From positions 1 to 64,000 of the forward strand of contig NZ_JQHM01000005.1 in NCBI RefSeq assembly GCF_000749845.1: a DNA stretch of 64,000 bases, written 5' to 3'. Below, in pieces: positions 18,025 to 27,443 of this stretch; position 1 is the first letter of the stretch; every line of letters starts with the position of its first letter. Source of the stretch: Pectobacterium betavasculorum (lineage in GTDB: Bacteria; Pseudomonadota; Gammaproteobacteria; Enterobacterales; Enterobacteriaceae). A program made the translations under genes and the position numbers. The notes under the pieces are model-generated. The model did not search any database. It was not told the origin of the DNA and was given only the letters and a program-made list of their open reading frames with translations.

Positions 18025-18537
18025 TTAGCCTGCTGTGCGCAGTGCTTCAACACAGCGCTGTACGACTTCTTCCCGGGTGCCGTCAATATCGACCTTCAGG
18101 ACATCCGGCTCATCGCTGCCCGGTTCTTCCAGCGCATCGAACTGGCTTTTCAGCAGCTCTGTCGGCATGAAGTGGCCTGCCCTGGCCTTGTGACGCTCCA
18201 GAACCAGGTCAAAGCTGCCTTTCAAATAGATAAACACCATCTTTTCGTTCCCTTCGCGCAGGCGGTCGCGGTAACGCTTTTTCAGCGCAGAACAGACGAT
18301 GATGCCAGTCTCGTTTTTGTGCGCCAGGCTGTAGGCGACATCGCTGAGTCGCTCCAGCCACGGCGCACGATCGTCGTCATTTAACGGCGTGCCGCTGGCC
18401 ATTTTCTGGATATTCGCGCGAGGATGCAGATCGTCGCCGTCAATAAATTTTGCCTCAATGGCGCGGCCAAGTTCAGCGCCAACTGAGGATTTTCCACTGC
18501 CTGATACGCCCATCAGAATAATGCTTCGACCTGACAT
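18025..18537 (-). CDS. gntK: Gluconokinase
   Basis: A 170-residue cytoplasmic kinase that phosphorylates D-gluconate to 6-phosphogluconate for the Entner-Doudoroff and pentose phosphate routes. The P-loop is GVSGSGKS (10-17); the conserved FIDGDDLHPRANIQKMASGTPLNDDDR substrate region and CSALKKRYRD follow, as in E. coli GntK. Divergent from the permease gene across a control region with GntR and CRP sites. Confidence 0.96.
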   Translation of the reverse strand: MSGRSIILMGVSGSGKSSVGAELGRAIEAKFIDGDDLHPRANIQKMASGTPLNDDDRAPWLERLSDVAYSLAHKNETGIIVCSALKKRYRDRLREGNEKMVFIYLKGSFDLVLERHKARAGHFMPTELLKSQFDALEEPGSDEPDVLKVDIDGTREEVVQRCVEALRTAG

Positions 18538-18596
18538 AATTTGATCTCTATCCCAAACTGTAAATTAAATGATACTTAATGGTTCCAGACTTTAAC

Positions 18597-18626
18597 ATGT
18601 TACCCGTATCATGTTACCGGTATCAA
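18597..18626. promoter_or_regulatory. Two overlapping GntR operators
   Basis: ATGTTACCCGTATCAT (18597-18612) and ATGTTACCGGTATCAA (18611-18626) are near-identical 16-mers that share two bases. Both resemble the known GntR operator palindrome ATGTTACCGGTAACAT. They lie between the gntK and permease starts, so one cluster could repress both. Confidence 0.8.
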
Positions 18627-18633
18627 ATGATGC

Positions 18634-18649
18634 TGTGATACATCTCACA
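18634..18649. promoter_or_regulatory. CRP binding site
   Basis: TGTGA-TACATC-TCACA is an exact match to the core CRP consensus, located 8 bp from the GntR operators and 46 bp before the permease ATG. It predicts catabolite control of gluconate uptake and phosphorylation. Confidence 0.85.
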
Positions 18650-18695
18650 AACAATCAGCCAATCCAGACTGGGTGCCCTAAAGAGAGTATTAACG

Positions 18696-20072
18696 ATGAC
18701 AGAAATAACATCCGCTTATAGCGCCAGTGTGCTATTAACCATCGCCGCAGGTTCGGTCGCACTGTTATTGGTGCTGATTATGCGCTTCCGCGTCCACGCA
18801 TTTCTGGCGTTGACGCTGGTGAGCTTGATCACGGCGCTGGCGACAAAAACGCCTTTCGAGAAACTCGTTCCTACGCTGCTTAGTGGTTTCGGTAGCACGC
18901 TCGCATCCGTTGCCCTGTTGGTTGGTTTGGGGGCAATGATTGGTCGCCTGCTGGAAGTGACCGGTGGTGCCAATGTGCTGGCGGATACACTCATCAATAA
19001 GTTTGGTGAGAAACGTGCACCTTTCGCGCTGGGCCTTGCCTCTCTGCTGTTCGGCTTCCCGATCTTTTTCGACGCCGGGCTGATCGTGATGCTGCCGATT
19101 ATTTTCAGCGTGGCGAAACGTTTTGGTGGGTCAACGCTAACGTATGCGTTCCCAGCGGCAGGCGCCTTTGCCGTTATGCACGCTTTGCTGCCGCCGCACC
19201 CCGGCCCGGTTGCTGCCAGTGAACTGCTGGGCGCCAACATTGGTCTGCTGGTGCTGGTGGGGGCCGTGATCGCTTTCCCCACCTGGTATTTCGGCGGTTA
19301 TTTATTCGGCCTGTGGGCAGGTAAAAAATTCCATTTGCCGCTGCCGTCAACGTTCCTGACTGAAGTGAAAGCGGATGAGCAGCACACGCCACCGGCGTTT
19401 GGCGTGGTGATGTGGGTGCTGTTGCTGCCGCTGATCCTGATTTTCCTTGATACCGGACTGAATACTCTGACGGTAATGGGCGTTATCAGCGGTGATAGCG
19501 GTCTGGTGCAGTTCCTGCGTATGCTGGGGAAAACACCGATTGCGCTGCTGATTACGGTCTTGTTCGCCATGATTATGTTTAGCGGTCAGCATAGCCGTAA
19601 ACACCTTGAGAAGATCTGTGAAGGTGCGCTGGGGCCGGTTTGCTCAATTATTCTGGTAACTGGCGCGGGCGGGATGTTCGGTGGTGTTCTGCGTTCGAGC
19701 GGCATCGGCGATGCGTTGTCTGGCGCGCTGGCGGATACCGGTATGCCAGTGATTGTCGCGGCGTTTGTGGTATCTGCGGCACTGCGTGTGGCACAGGGTT
19801 CCGCAACGGTAGCGTTAACGACCACGGCGGCGTTGATGGCACCGGCGGTGGCGGCGACGCCTGGCCTCAGCCAGTTCGATCTCTGCTTTATTGTGGTGGC
19901 GATTGCGGGTGGTGCGACGGTGTTATCACACGTGAACGACTCTGGCTTCTGGCTGGTTGGTCGTTTCCTCGAAATGGATGAGAAGACGACCCTGAAAACC
20001 TGGACGGTGATGGAAACGCTGCTCGGCACCATCGCGTTCCTGATTGCATTAGTGGGGAGTATTTTCCTCTAA
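18696..20072 (+). CDS. GntP-family gluconate permease
   Basis: A 458-residue inner-membrane gluconate:H+ symporter of the GntP/GntT family with about 12-14 hydrophobic segments. Family marks are LLVGLGAMIGRLLEVTGGA, HALLPPHPGPVAASELLGA, GSATVALTT and SHVNDSGFWLVGRF. It probably fills the role of E. coli GntT or GntU, but I cannot say which is the true orthologue, so no symbol is given. It is preceded by GntR and CRP sites and is divergent from gntK, which supports gluconate as substrate. Confidence 0.9.
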   Translation: MTEITSAYSASVLLTIAAGSVALLLVLIMRFRVHAFLALTLVSLITALATKTPFEKLVPTLLSGFGSTLASVALLVGLGAMIGRLLEVTGGANVLADTLINKFGEKRAPFALGLASLLFGFPIFFDAGLIVMLPIIFSVAKRFGGSTLTYAFPAAGAFAVMHALLPPHPGPVAASELLGANIGLLVLVGAVIAFPTWYFGGYLFGLWAGKKFHLPLPSTFLTEVKADEQHTPPAFGVVMWVLLLPLILIFLDTGLNTLTVMGVISGDSGLVQFLRMLGKTPIALLITVLFAMIMFSGQHSRKHLEKICEGALGPVCSIILVTGAGGMFGGVLRSSGIGDALSGALADTGMPVIVAAFVVSAALRVAQGSATVALTTTAALMAPAVAATPGLSQFDLCFIVVAIAGGATVLSHVNDSGFWLVGRFLEMDEKTTLKTWTVMETLLGTIAFLIALVGSIFL

Positions 20073-20110
20073 CGCTCCTGCGCGGAGGGTGTTAAGCAAG
20101 CCTGACGCGC

Positions 20111-20213
20111 GGTGATAATGGATAGATCGTAAAGACGCTGTAAATACATCCCTGTACGCTCGGGTTGCGCCATCCCTGGCGCAAACGCTTTACTCTTCTA
20201 TTCCATTATCACC
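20111..20213. repeat. 103-bp inverted-repeat element after the gluconate permease
   Basis: Outer perfect 12-bp arms GGTGATAATGGA (20111-20122) and TCCATTATCACC (20202-20213) enclose an inner hairpin TTGCGCC (20165-20171) and GGCGCAA (20178-20184), with further GTAAAG/CTTTAC complementarity between. It could act as a terminator for the permease gene or be a miniature mobile repeat. Confidence 0.7.
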
Positions 20214-20289
20214 GTTTTCATTCTGAGAATCGTTTTGTAATGGTTTTAGAGTAGAGCTTCGTTACCTGCATGATGGCGAAGCGCTATTT

Positions 20290-20883
20290 CTATAACTTCA
20301 TGTAAGCACGCACGCCGTCGAGGAACATCTGCGTCGATAGCATCACCAGAATCAGGCCCATCAATTTCTCCAGTGCGCTCACGCCTTTCTCACCCAGCAA
20401 ACGCAAGAACAAATCTGACATCAACAGGATGATGAATGAAATCGTCCAGGCGATAAACAGCGCCAGCGTCAGGTGAGGTAGCTGATTGGGGTACTGGTGG
20501 GAAAGCAGCATCAGCGCCGCGAGGATCGACGGCCCCGCTACCAGTGGAATCGCCATTGGCACCAGAAACGGCTCTTCTCCGGCAGGCAGGCCGCTGCTGT
20601 TGCCTTCCTGCGAAGGGAAAATCATCCGAATTGCGATGAGGAACAGCACGATACCGCCGGAAATGGACACGGTTTCGGTGCGCAGGTTCAGGAACGCCAG
20701 AATGTGCTCACCGGCGAACAGGAAGATCAGCATCAGCCCAAGTGCAATCAGCATTTCGCGGATCAGCACCACACGCCGGCGTTTAGGGTCGAGGTGCTTG
20801 AGTACGGACATGAAAATCGGCAGGTTGCCGAGTGGGTCCATTATGAGCAACAGCAGTACCGTTGCGGAGATCATTTCTGTCAT
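20290..20883 (-). CDS. yhgN: MarC-family integral membrane protein YhgN
   Basis: A 197-residue polytopic inner-membrane protein of the MarC/UPF0056 family, about six membrane segments, function not established. It matches E. coli YhgN throughout (LLLIMDPLGNLPIF near the start, VPLVAGPS-type motif as PLVAGPSILAALM, ending MFLDGVRAYMKL) and has the same length. Located between the gluconate genes and asd as in E. coli (gntU-yhgN-asd). Confidence 0.93.
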   Translation of the reverse strand: MTEMISATVLLLLIMDPLGNLPIFMSVLKHLDPKRRRVVLIREMLIALGLMLIFLFAGEHILAFLNLRTETVSISGGIVLFLIAIRMIFPSQEGNSSGLPAGEEPFLVPMAIPLVAGPSILAALMLLSHQYPNQLPHLTLALFIAWTISFIILLMSDLFLRLLGEKGVSALEKLMGLILVMLSTQMFLDGVRAYMKL

Positions 20884-21180
20884 GTTGGCTCTTTACTCCC
20901 AAAACCGTGTTTCCTGACTGGGGCCATCTTCATGGACTGATCAACGTTGTTATCCTGTGCCAGGTTGATGATATTAGAATGACTGCTGAAAAATGCCGTA
21001 CTATCGAATAAATTCACTTGCGACTTTATGTACATTTTGTAAGGTTGAACGACACGATAATTTACAGGTTTACGACACGACGCGCTCGACCTCTGCGGCA
21101 GCTCACTGAGTCAGCAATCACTCAGCGCCATCGACGTTAGCCAGAATTCTTTTTGTTACCCCCAAAGCAGGACAGTTACC
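20884..21180. promoter_or_regulatory. yhgN/asd intergenic region
   Basis: A 297-bp divergent promoter region. Apart from an AGGAC ribosome site before asd I see no recognised operator, and no lysine riboswitch features. Confidence 0.4.
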
Positions 21181-22284
21181 ATGAAAAATGTTGGTTTTAT
21201 TGGCTGGCGCGGTATGGTCGGCTCGGTTCTCATGCAGCGTATGCAGGAAGAACGCGATTTTGATGTGATTCACCCGGTGTTCTTTTCGACTTCTCAGCAT
21301 GGCGAACCTGCCCCCGCGCTGGGCGGCCATCAAGGCGTGTTGCAGGATGCTTATAATATCGAAGCATTGCGCGCGCTGGACATCATCATTACCTGCCAGG
21401 GCGGCGATTATACCAATGAAGTCTACCCAAAGCTGCGTGAAAGTGGCTGGCAGGGGTACTGGATCGACGCCGCCTCCTCGCTGCGTATGAAAGATGATGC
21501 GATTATCATTCTGGATCCGGTCAACCACGGGGTGATTCAGCAAGGTCTGGATAAAGGCATCAAAACCTTTGCTGGCGGCAACTGTACCGTCAGCCTGATG
21601 CTGATGTCATTGGGCGGTCTGTTTGCTAACAATCTGGTGGAGTGGGTCTCTGCTGCGACGTATCAGGCAGCGTCTGGCGGTGGTGCGCGTCACATGCGTG
21701 AACTGCTGGCTCAGATGGGCGCACTGCACGGCGAAGTCGCGAAAGAGTTACAGGATCCGGCCTCTGCGATTCTGGATATCGAACGTAAAGTGACAGCGCT
21801 GACCCGTAGCGGTTCGTTGCCGACCGATAACTTTGGCGTACCGTTGGCAGGTAGCCTGATTCCGTGGATCGACAAACAGCTGGATAACGGCCAGAGCCGC
21901 GAGGAGTGGAAAGGTCAGGCAGAAACCAACAAGATTCTGAGTACCAGCAGCGTCATTCCTGTTGACGGCCTTTGCGTGCGCGTCGGTGCCCTGCGCTGCC
22001 ACAGCCAGGCGTTCACCATCAAGCTGAAAAAAGACGTCGCGCTGCCGGAAATCGAGCAACTGCTGGCAACCCACAACGACTGGGTGAAAGTGGTGCCGAA
22101 CGATCGCGACATTACCATGCGTGAACTGACGCCTGCTGCGGTAACCGGCACGCTTTCCACGCCGGTGGGTCGTCTGCGTAAGCTGAACATGGGGCCGGAA
22201 TACCTGTCCGCCTTCACGGTCGGCGATCAGCTGCTGTGGGGAGCCGCTGAACCGCTGCGCCGTATGCTGCGCATCCTGCTGTAG
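21181..22284 (+). CDS. asd: Aspartate-semialdehyde dehydrogenase
   Basis: A 367-residue cytoplasmic enzyme that reduces aspartyl phosphate to aspartate semialdehyde with NADPH, the branch point to lysine, diaminopimelate, threonine and methionine. NADP motif [11 protein letters not shown] (5-15); catalytic Cys135 in GGNCTVSLM; later [13 protein letters not shown] carries the acid/base His. Nearly identical to E. coli Asd over its whole length. The stop lies in a 14-bp direct duplication. Confidence 0.98.
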   Translation: MKNVGFIGWRGMVGSVLMQRMQEERDFDVIHPVFFSTSQHGEPAPALGGHQGVLQDAYNIEALRALDIIITCQGGDYTNEVYPKLRESGWQGYWIDAASSLRMKDDAIIILDPVNHGVIQQGLDKGIKTFAGGNCTVSLMLMSLGGLFANNLVEWVSAATYQAASGGGARHMRELLAQMGALHGEVAKELQDPASAILDIERKVTALTRSGSLPTDNFGVPLAGSLIPWIDKQLDNGQSREEWKGQAETNKILSTSSVIPVDGLCVRVGALRCHSQAFTIKLKKDVALPEIEQLLATHNDWVKVVPNDRDITMRELTPAAVTGTLSTPVGRLRKLNMGPEYLSAFTVGDQLLWGAAEPLRRMLRILL

Positions 22285-22314
22285 TTATCTCGCTATAGTT
22301 ATCTCGCTATAGTT
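22283..22314. repeat. 14-bp tandem duplication at the asd stop
   Basis: AGTTATCTCGCTAT occurs at 22283-22296 and 22297-22310, followed by AGTT. The first unit overlaps the asd stop codon. Confidence 0.85.
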
Positions 22315-22388
22315 CTCCTGCTTTCTGGCGCAACATCGTTTGGTGTTGTGCCTGTTTCATACTCAAGTTTAATCAAGAGCATAAACAA

Positions 22389-22874
22389 ATGAGTACCGAC
22401 AGTGAAAAGGATATGTCACGAGTATTGACATGGAAAAATCAGAAATTTGTTGTTACGACGAATAATGATCTACTGGATATTCATGCCATACATTGTTATT
22501 TAACGCGTTCAAGTTGGGCAGAAGGCATTGATATCGATACGGTTCGGGAATCTATTACTAACAGCCTTAATTTCGGTTTATTTGCTGACGATAAGCAAAT
22601 TGGATTCGCACGTGTCGTGACGGATTTTGCGACTTTCGGTTATCTCTGTGATGTTTATGTGCTTGAAGAATATCAGCAGCAAAAGTTGGGCAGTTGGTTA
22701 ATGGAATGCTGCCTTGACCATCCGGTACTTAAACGACTGCGACGTATTATGTTACTGACATCAACCGCGCCATGGCTCTATGAAAAAGCAGGGTATTCTC
22801 CGGTTAACAAAGAAAACTATGTCTGGACGATTACACGTCCCGATATCTATCAATCGAAAATGCATCGTGCTTGA
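22389..22874 (+). CDS. GNAT-family N-acetyltransferase
   Basis: A 161-residue protein with the GNAT acyltransferase fold. Strands and the acetyl-CoA loop can be followed in IGFARVVTDFATFGYLCDVYVLEEYQQQKLGSWLM (about residues 77-111), where QQKLGS stands in for the usual R/Q-x-x-G-x-G/A motif, and the C-terminal YEKAGYSPV is typical. The acceptor substrate is unknown. The start at 22389 has a weak AAGAG; an internal ATG at 22413 is possible. It is downstream of asd but about 100 bp away. Confidence 0.8.
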   Translation: MSTDSEKDMSRVLTWKNQKFVVTTNNDLLDIHAIHCYLTRSSWAEGIDIDTVRESITNSLNFGLFADDKQIGFARVVTDFATFGYLCDVYVLEEYQQQKLGSWLMECCLDHPVLKRLRRIMLLTSTAPWLYEKAGYSPVNKENYVWTITRPDIYQSKMHRA

Positions 22875-23158
22875 GTCAACCAGTCAGACTAAGCATCGTG
22901 GCCTTCTTTCAGGTATTTCTTCAGACAATCTGTACTCGCCTATTCTACCTCCGTCAGTGCTTGGTTCTGGTGGACTGCCGCTTCACGTTTATCGGTGAAA
23001 TTAACGCCACAACCCTGCCGAATCGTCGTAAATAAATCCATAATATTGGGCGTTAACATCATTTTAATGGAATAACTCACAATATGATGGATTTAAGTGT
23101 GAGTACGATCATCAAGCCGCTATTCGACGACCCAACCCGCAACGCTTCTATCTCCCCG
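22875..23158. other. Intergenic region between GNAT gene and btsS
   Basis: 284 bp between convergent genes. The minus strand holds a short open frame ending at 22940, 33 codons from ATG 23041 and open a little further upstream (two ATGs about 18 bp earlier). Its peptide ends FTDKREAAVHQNQALTEVE. No ribosome site is clear and I do not recognise it; it may be a gene remnant. The response regulator that usually follows btsS is not here. Confidence 0.35.
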
Positions 23159-24877
23159 TCACGCCACGCTATCGAGTTTTTCCAATGCCTTGCGCGCTGA
23201 AATCAGCGGGACGCGTACTTCGACACGTGTGAATTTATCTGCTTCGCTGACCACGGTAATGCCATAGCGGTTGCCGTAGCGTGCTTTAATGCGGCGGTCG
23301 ACCAGATTCATGCCTAGCCCGTCGCCACCGCTGCGGGGCTGATAGGTGCCAGCGTTATCTTCCACTGACAGTTCCAGCGTGTTGGCGTGTAGGCGCCCGC
23401 TAATATGGATGTGCCCGTGTTCAATCATCTGCGAAGTACCGTGCTTAATCGCATTTTCGACAATCGGTTGCAGAGAAAATGCCGGTAGCCGCGCTTCGAG
23501 CAGCGCCTCCGGCAGCGAGATTTCTACCGTCAGGTGATCGGCAAAGCGTGCTTTTTCGATTTCGAGATAGGCATTAACGTGCTCCAGTTCGTCATTAAGC
23601 GACACTTCATCGTTGCTGCGTTTGAGGTTTTTACGGAAAAACGTCGACAGAGACAGCACCAACTGGCGCGCGTGATCGGGGTTGCGTCGTATCACGGCGG
23701 ATAGCGTATTCAGTGCATTGAACAGAAAATGCGGGTTGACCTGCGCATGTAGCAGCTTGATTTCCGACTGCGCCAGCAGCTGTTTCTGTTGTTCAAAGCG
23801 GCCAGTCAGAATCTGTGCGGAAAGCAGGTGGGCGATCCCTTCTCCCAGCGTACGGTTAATGCTGGAAAATAGCTTATTCTTGGGTTCATAAAGTTTGATC
23901 GTGCCGACAACGCGCTGATCTTCGCCACGCAGTGGAATCACCAGTGTAGACCCGAGCTTACACTGCGGCGACACTGAGCAGGTGTAAGACACTTCGTTGC
24001 CGTCCGCATACACGACCTGATTGTTGTCTATTGCCCGGCGGGTGTGTGATGACGTGATCGGGGCACCGACGTTGTGGTGGTCGTCGCCCAACCCGATGAA
24101 GGCCAGTAGTTTGTCGCGATCGGTAATCGCGACGGCACCGACACCCAGCTCTTCATACAAAATACGGGCTACGCGCATACTGTTTTGCGGATTGAATCCC
24201 TGACGCAGCGCCCCTTCGGCGCGTGCCGCGATTTGCAGCGCTTTGGCGGAAAATGCAGACGTGTATTTTTCGAAAATGGCGCGTCTGTCGAGCAGGATAC
24301 GCATGAACATGGCGGAACCGATGGTATTGGTGATCATCATCGGTAGTGCAATATCTCTCACCAGCTCAACGGCGTTATCAAACGGACGGGCAACCAGCAG
24401 AATAATCGCCATTTGCAGACATTCCGCAACCAGCGCGGTCAGGCCGACGACAAGCGGCTGAAACAGCAAATCGATACGGTTACGGCGTGCCAGATAGCGA
24501 TGCAGCAGCCCGCCGAGCAAGCCTTCGGCAATGGTCGACAGCATACAGGCCAGCGCAGTCATACCGCCCATCGAATAGCGGTGTAATCCGCCAGTCAACC
24601 CGACGAGGAAGCCAACAGAAGGGCCGCCCAGCATGCCGCCGAGCACTGCGCCCGTCGCGCGGGTATTGGCAATAGAATCGTCGATATGCAAGCCGAAGTA
24701 GGTTCCCATAATGCAAAACACGGAGAAAACCAGATAGCAGACCAGCTTGTGCGGCAGGCGGATAGTGACCTGCATCAGCGGGATAAACAGCGGCGTTTTA
24801 CTGAGTAGATAAGCGATAACCAGATAAACACACATCTGCTGTAACAGGGAAAGAATTAGATCAACCTGGCTAACCAT
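23159..24877 (-). CDS. btsS: LytS-type sensor histidine kinase BtsS (YehU)
   Basis: A 572-residue inner-membrane kinase matching E. coli BtsS, the high-affinity pyruvate sensor. Domains in order: 5TM-Lyt membrane region with GLHIDDSIANTRA and GLTGGLHRYSMGGMTALAC (about 1-200), a GAF domain (GVGAVAITDRDKLLAFIGLGDDHH), the LytS phospho-acceptor HAQVNPHFLFNALNT, and an HATPase with IVENAIKHGTS and GLGMNLVDRR. The start MVSQVDL follows AAGAG and aligns with E. coli; an ATG eight codons upstream lacks a ribosome site. The partner btsR, which overlaps btsS in E. coli, is absent downstream, so this is an orphan kinase locally. Confidence 0.9.
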   Translation of the reverse strand: MVSQVDLILSLLQQMCVYLVIAYLLSKTPLFIPLMQVTIRLPHKLVCYLVFSVFCIMGTYFGLHIDDSIANTRATGAVLGGMLGGPSVGFLVGLTGGLHRYSMGGMTALACMLSTIAEGLLGGLLHRYLARRNRIDLLFQPLVVGLTALVAECLQMAIILLVARPFDNAVELVRDIALPMMITNTIGSAMFMRILLDRRAIFEKYTSAFSAKALQIAARAEGALRQGFNPQNSMRVARILYEELGVGAVAITDRDKLLAFIGLGDDHHNVGAPITSSHTRRAIDNNQVVYADGNEVSYTCSVSPQCKLGSTLVIPLRGEDQRVVGTIKLYEPKNKLFSSINRTLGEGIAHLLSAQILTGRFEQQKQLLAQSEIKLLHAQVNPHFLFNALNTLSAVIRRNPDHARQLVLSLSTFFRKNLKRSNDEVSLNDELEHVNAYLEIEKARFADHLTVEISLPEALLEARLPAFSLQPIVENAIKHGTSQMIEHGHIHISGRLHANTLELSVEDNAGTYQPRSGGDGLGMNLVDRRIKARYGNRYGITVVSEADKFTRVEVRVPLISARKALEKLDSVA

Positions 24878-25265
24878 GGGCGGTGTCTCTTCATACATCA
24901 TCTATCAACATACACAATTGCCAAATTGTACTGCTTTTTGCTAGCGGACGAATCGATCTTTAAACAAAAGATGCTAATTATCCCGTGTCATAACTTATTC
25001 ATATAAATATAAACGGAAAAACTTGATCAGCTATCAGATATTTCTCCGTTTTTTGACTACGCTGAATCAAGAGGCGTGGCTCAAGAACTCTTTCATAGTA
25101 TTCATTATTTTTACACGTCGCCGTTATTCGTTAGCAAGATAATAACTCATTATTTTTATTGGGTTTTTGTTAAAAGTAAGTGACGGAAGAATATAAACGC
25201 AACGTAATACGCTTTTTATATAGCTTATTTATTTAATTCAAATGGTTAATCAGAGGATGGATACC
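24878..25265. promoter_or_regulatory. btsS/glgB divergent promoter region
   Basis: A 388-bp AT-rich divergent region that must carry the promoters of btsS and of the glycogen operon. I see no convincing operator or RNA element in it. Confidence 0.5.
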
Positions 25266-27443
25266 ATGTCAGCGTTTTCTGAGGCAATTAATTCACTTAT
25301 TTCCGGTCATTATGCCGATCCGTTTTCGCTGTTAGGTATGCATCATTCCTCCAAAGGCCTTGAAGTTCGCGCGTTGCTGCCGGATGCGGAGGCTGCCTGG
25401 GTCGTTGATGCCAGCAATGGACGAAAAATTGCCGAACTGGAGCGCGTCGATGGGCGCGGTTTTTTTTGTGGTCTGGTGCCGCGTCGGAAGCAGGCTTTTC
25501 ACTATCAATTGGCCGTGACCTGGCGTGAAGAAACCTGGGTGATTGAAGATCCTTACCGTTTTGGTCCGTTGTTGCAGGATTTGGACATTTGGCTTTTGGC
25601 TGAAGGCACCCATCTGCGACCTTACGAACGATTGGGCGCACATTTGGAAACGCTGGACGGGGTTGAAGGCACACGCTTTGCCGTCTGGGCGCCGAACGCT
25701 CAACGTGTTTCGGTGGTGGGGCAGTTTAACTTCTGGGATGGTCGACGTCATCCGATGCGGCTACGCAAGGAAAATGGCATTTGGGAGCTGTTTCTGCCCG
25801 ACGTGAAAGCGGGCCAGCTCTACAAATATGAAATGATAGACAGCCACGGCAGCGTGCGGCTGAAGGCCGATCCGTATGCGTTTGAAGCACAGATGCGCCC
25901 GGATACCGCATCGCTGATTACGCCGTTGCCTGAGAAAGTCCCGACCAGCGACGCACGACGTGAGGCGAATAGCCTGCGCTCGCCGATATCCATTTATGAA
26001 GTTCATCTCGGCTCCTGGCGGCGACATACGGATAACAATTTCTGGCTGAGCTATCAGGAACTGGCGAAGCAACTGATTGATTATGTGCAATACATGGGCT
26101 TTACGCACGTTGAGTTGATGCCGATAAACGAACACCCGTTCGATGGCAGTTGGGGTTATCAGCCGCTAGGGCTGTATGCACCAACGCGTCGTTTCGGTAC
26201 GGCATCAGAGTTTAGAGCGTTTGTTGATGCGCTTCATGGTGCAGGCATCAACGTCTTACTGGACTGGGTGCCGGGGCATTTTCCCAGCGACGAATACGGC
26301 CTTGCACAGTTTGATGGCACCGCGCTGTATGAGTACGCCGATCCGCGTGAAGGTTATCATCAGGACTGGAACACGTTGATTTACAACTATGGCCGCCATG
26401 AGGTGCGTAACTATCTGGCGGGTAACGCGTTGTTTTGGATGGAGCGCTATGGTATCGACGGGCTACGGGTGGACGCGGTGGCTTCCATGATTTACCGCGA
26501 CTACAGCCGCAGTGAAGGCGAGTGGGTACCAAACCATTACGGCGGTAAAGAGAACCTCGAAGCTATTGCGTTTCTGCGCTACACCAATCACATGCTAGGC
26601 CATGCGGCACCTGCGGCGATCACGCTTGCCGAAGAGTCCACCGATTATCCGGGCGTCACGTTGCCACCTGATTGCAACGGCTTAGGGTTTCACTACAAGT
26701 GGAACATGGGCTGGATGCACGACACGTTGACCTATATGCAACTCGATCCCATTCACCGCAAATACCATCACGATCTGCTGACATTCGGTATGTTGTACGC
26801 CTATAGCGAGAATTTCGTGCTGCCGCTGTCTCACGATGAAGTGGTGCACGGCAAACGTTCGTTGCTGGATCGCATGCCCGGTGATGTGTGGCAGAAATTT
26901 GCCAATTTACGCGCCTATTACGGCTTTATGTGGGCGTATCCCGGCAAAAAGCTGCTGTTTATGGGCGGTGAATTTGCGCAAGGGCGTGAGTGGAATCACG
27001 ACGCCAGTCTGGACTGGCATCTGCTGGATGAGCCGGAAGGGTGGCATCGCGGTGTTCAGGCGCTGGTCCGCGATCTCAACCATTACTATCGCCAGCAGCC
27101 GTCGCTCTATCAGTTGGATTTTCAGCCGCAGGGCTTTGAATGGCTGGTGGTGGACGATCGGGAAAACTCGGTTTTTGCCTTTGTCCGGCGTGATGAGCAG
27201 GGCAACGAAGTGCTGGTAATCAGCAATTTTACACCTGTGCCACGTTATGGCTATCGGATTGGCATCAACCAGCCCGGCGGCTGGCGTGAAGTCATGAACA
27301 CTGATTCTGTTCACTATAACGGTAGCGATCAGGGCAATGTTGGGACGATTTACAGCGAGGAATGGGGCAGCCATCAACGCCAGCACTCTCTTGTTCTGAC
27401 CATTCCGCCGCTTGCCACACTGTATCTGGTGAAGGAGGCGTAA
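25266..27443 (+). CDS. glgB: 1,4-alpha-glucan branching enzyme
   Basis: A 725-residue GH13 branching enzyme that makes alpha-1,6 branches in glycogen. Two N-terminal CBM48-like modules (about 20-120 and 135-225) precede the catalytic barrel. The nucleophile Asp lies in [18 protein letters not shown], the acid Glu in [11 protein letters not shown], and the third Asp in [12 protein letters not shown]. The start MSAFSEAI has GAGG nine bases upstream, so it is preferred over GTG/ATG starts at 25242-25257 that lack spacing. First gene of glgBXCAP; glgX starts on the next base after its stop. Confidence 0.95.
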   Translation: MSAFSEAINSLISGHYADPFSLLGMHHSSKGLEVRALLPDAEAAWVVDASNGRKIAELERVDGRGFFCGLVPRRKQAFHYQLAVTWREETWVIEDPYRFGPLLQDLDIWLLAEGTHLRPYERLGAHLETLDGVEGTRFAVWAPNAQRVSVVGQFNFWDGRRHPMRLRKENGIWELFLPDVKAGQLYKYEMIDSHGSVRLKADPYAFEAQMRPDTASLITPLPEKVPTSDARREANSLRSPISIYEVHLGSWRRHTDNNFWLSYQELAKQLIDYVQYMGFTHVELMPINEHPFDGSWGYQPLGLYAPTRRFGTASEFRAFVDALHGAGINVLLDWVPGHFPSDEYGLAQFDGTALYEYADPREGYHQDWNTLIYNYGRHEVRNYLAGNALFWMERYGIDGLRVDAVASMIYRDYSRSEGEWVPNHYGGKENLEAIAFLRYTNHMLGHAAPAAITLAEESTDYPGVTLPPDCNGLGFHYKWNMGWMHDTLTYMQLDPIHRKYHHDLLTFGMLYAYSENFVLPLSHDEVVHGKRSLLDRMPGDVWQKFANLRAYYGFMWAYPGKKLLFMGGEFAQGREWNHDASLDWHLLDEPEGWHRGVQALVRDLNHYYRQQPSLYQLDFQPQGFEWLVVDDRENSVFAFVRRDEQGNEVLVISNFTPVPRYGYRIGINQPGGWREVMNTDSVHYNGSDQGNVGTIYSEEWGSHQRQHSLVLTIPPLATLYLVKEA

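Noticed and set aside
20884-21180. Possible lysine riboswitch upstream of asd
   Set aside because: The leader lacks the conserved lysine-element segments; nothing beyond a ribosome site could be supported.
23159-24877. Assignment of the LytS-type kinase as YpdA (PyrS)
   Set aside because: The membrane and GAF segments follow YehU/BtsS much more closely than YpdA.
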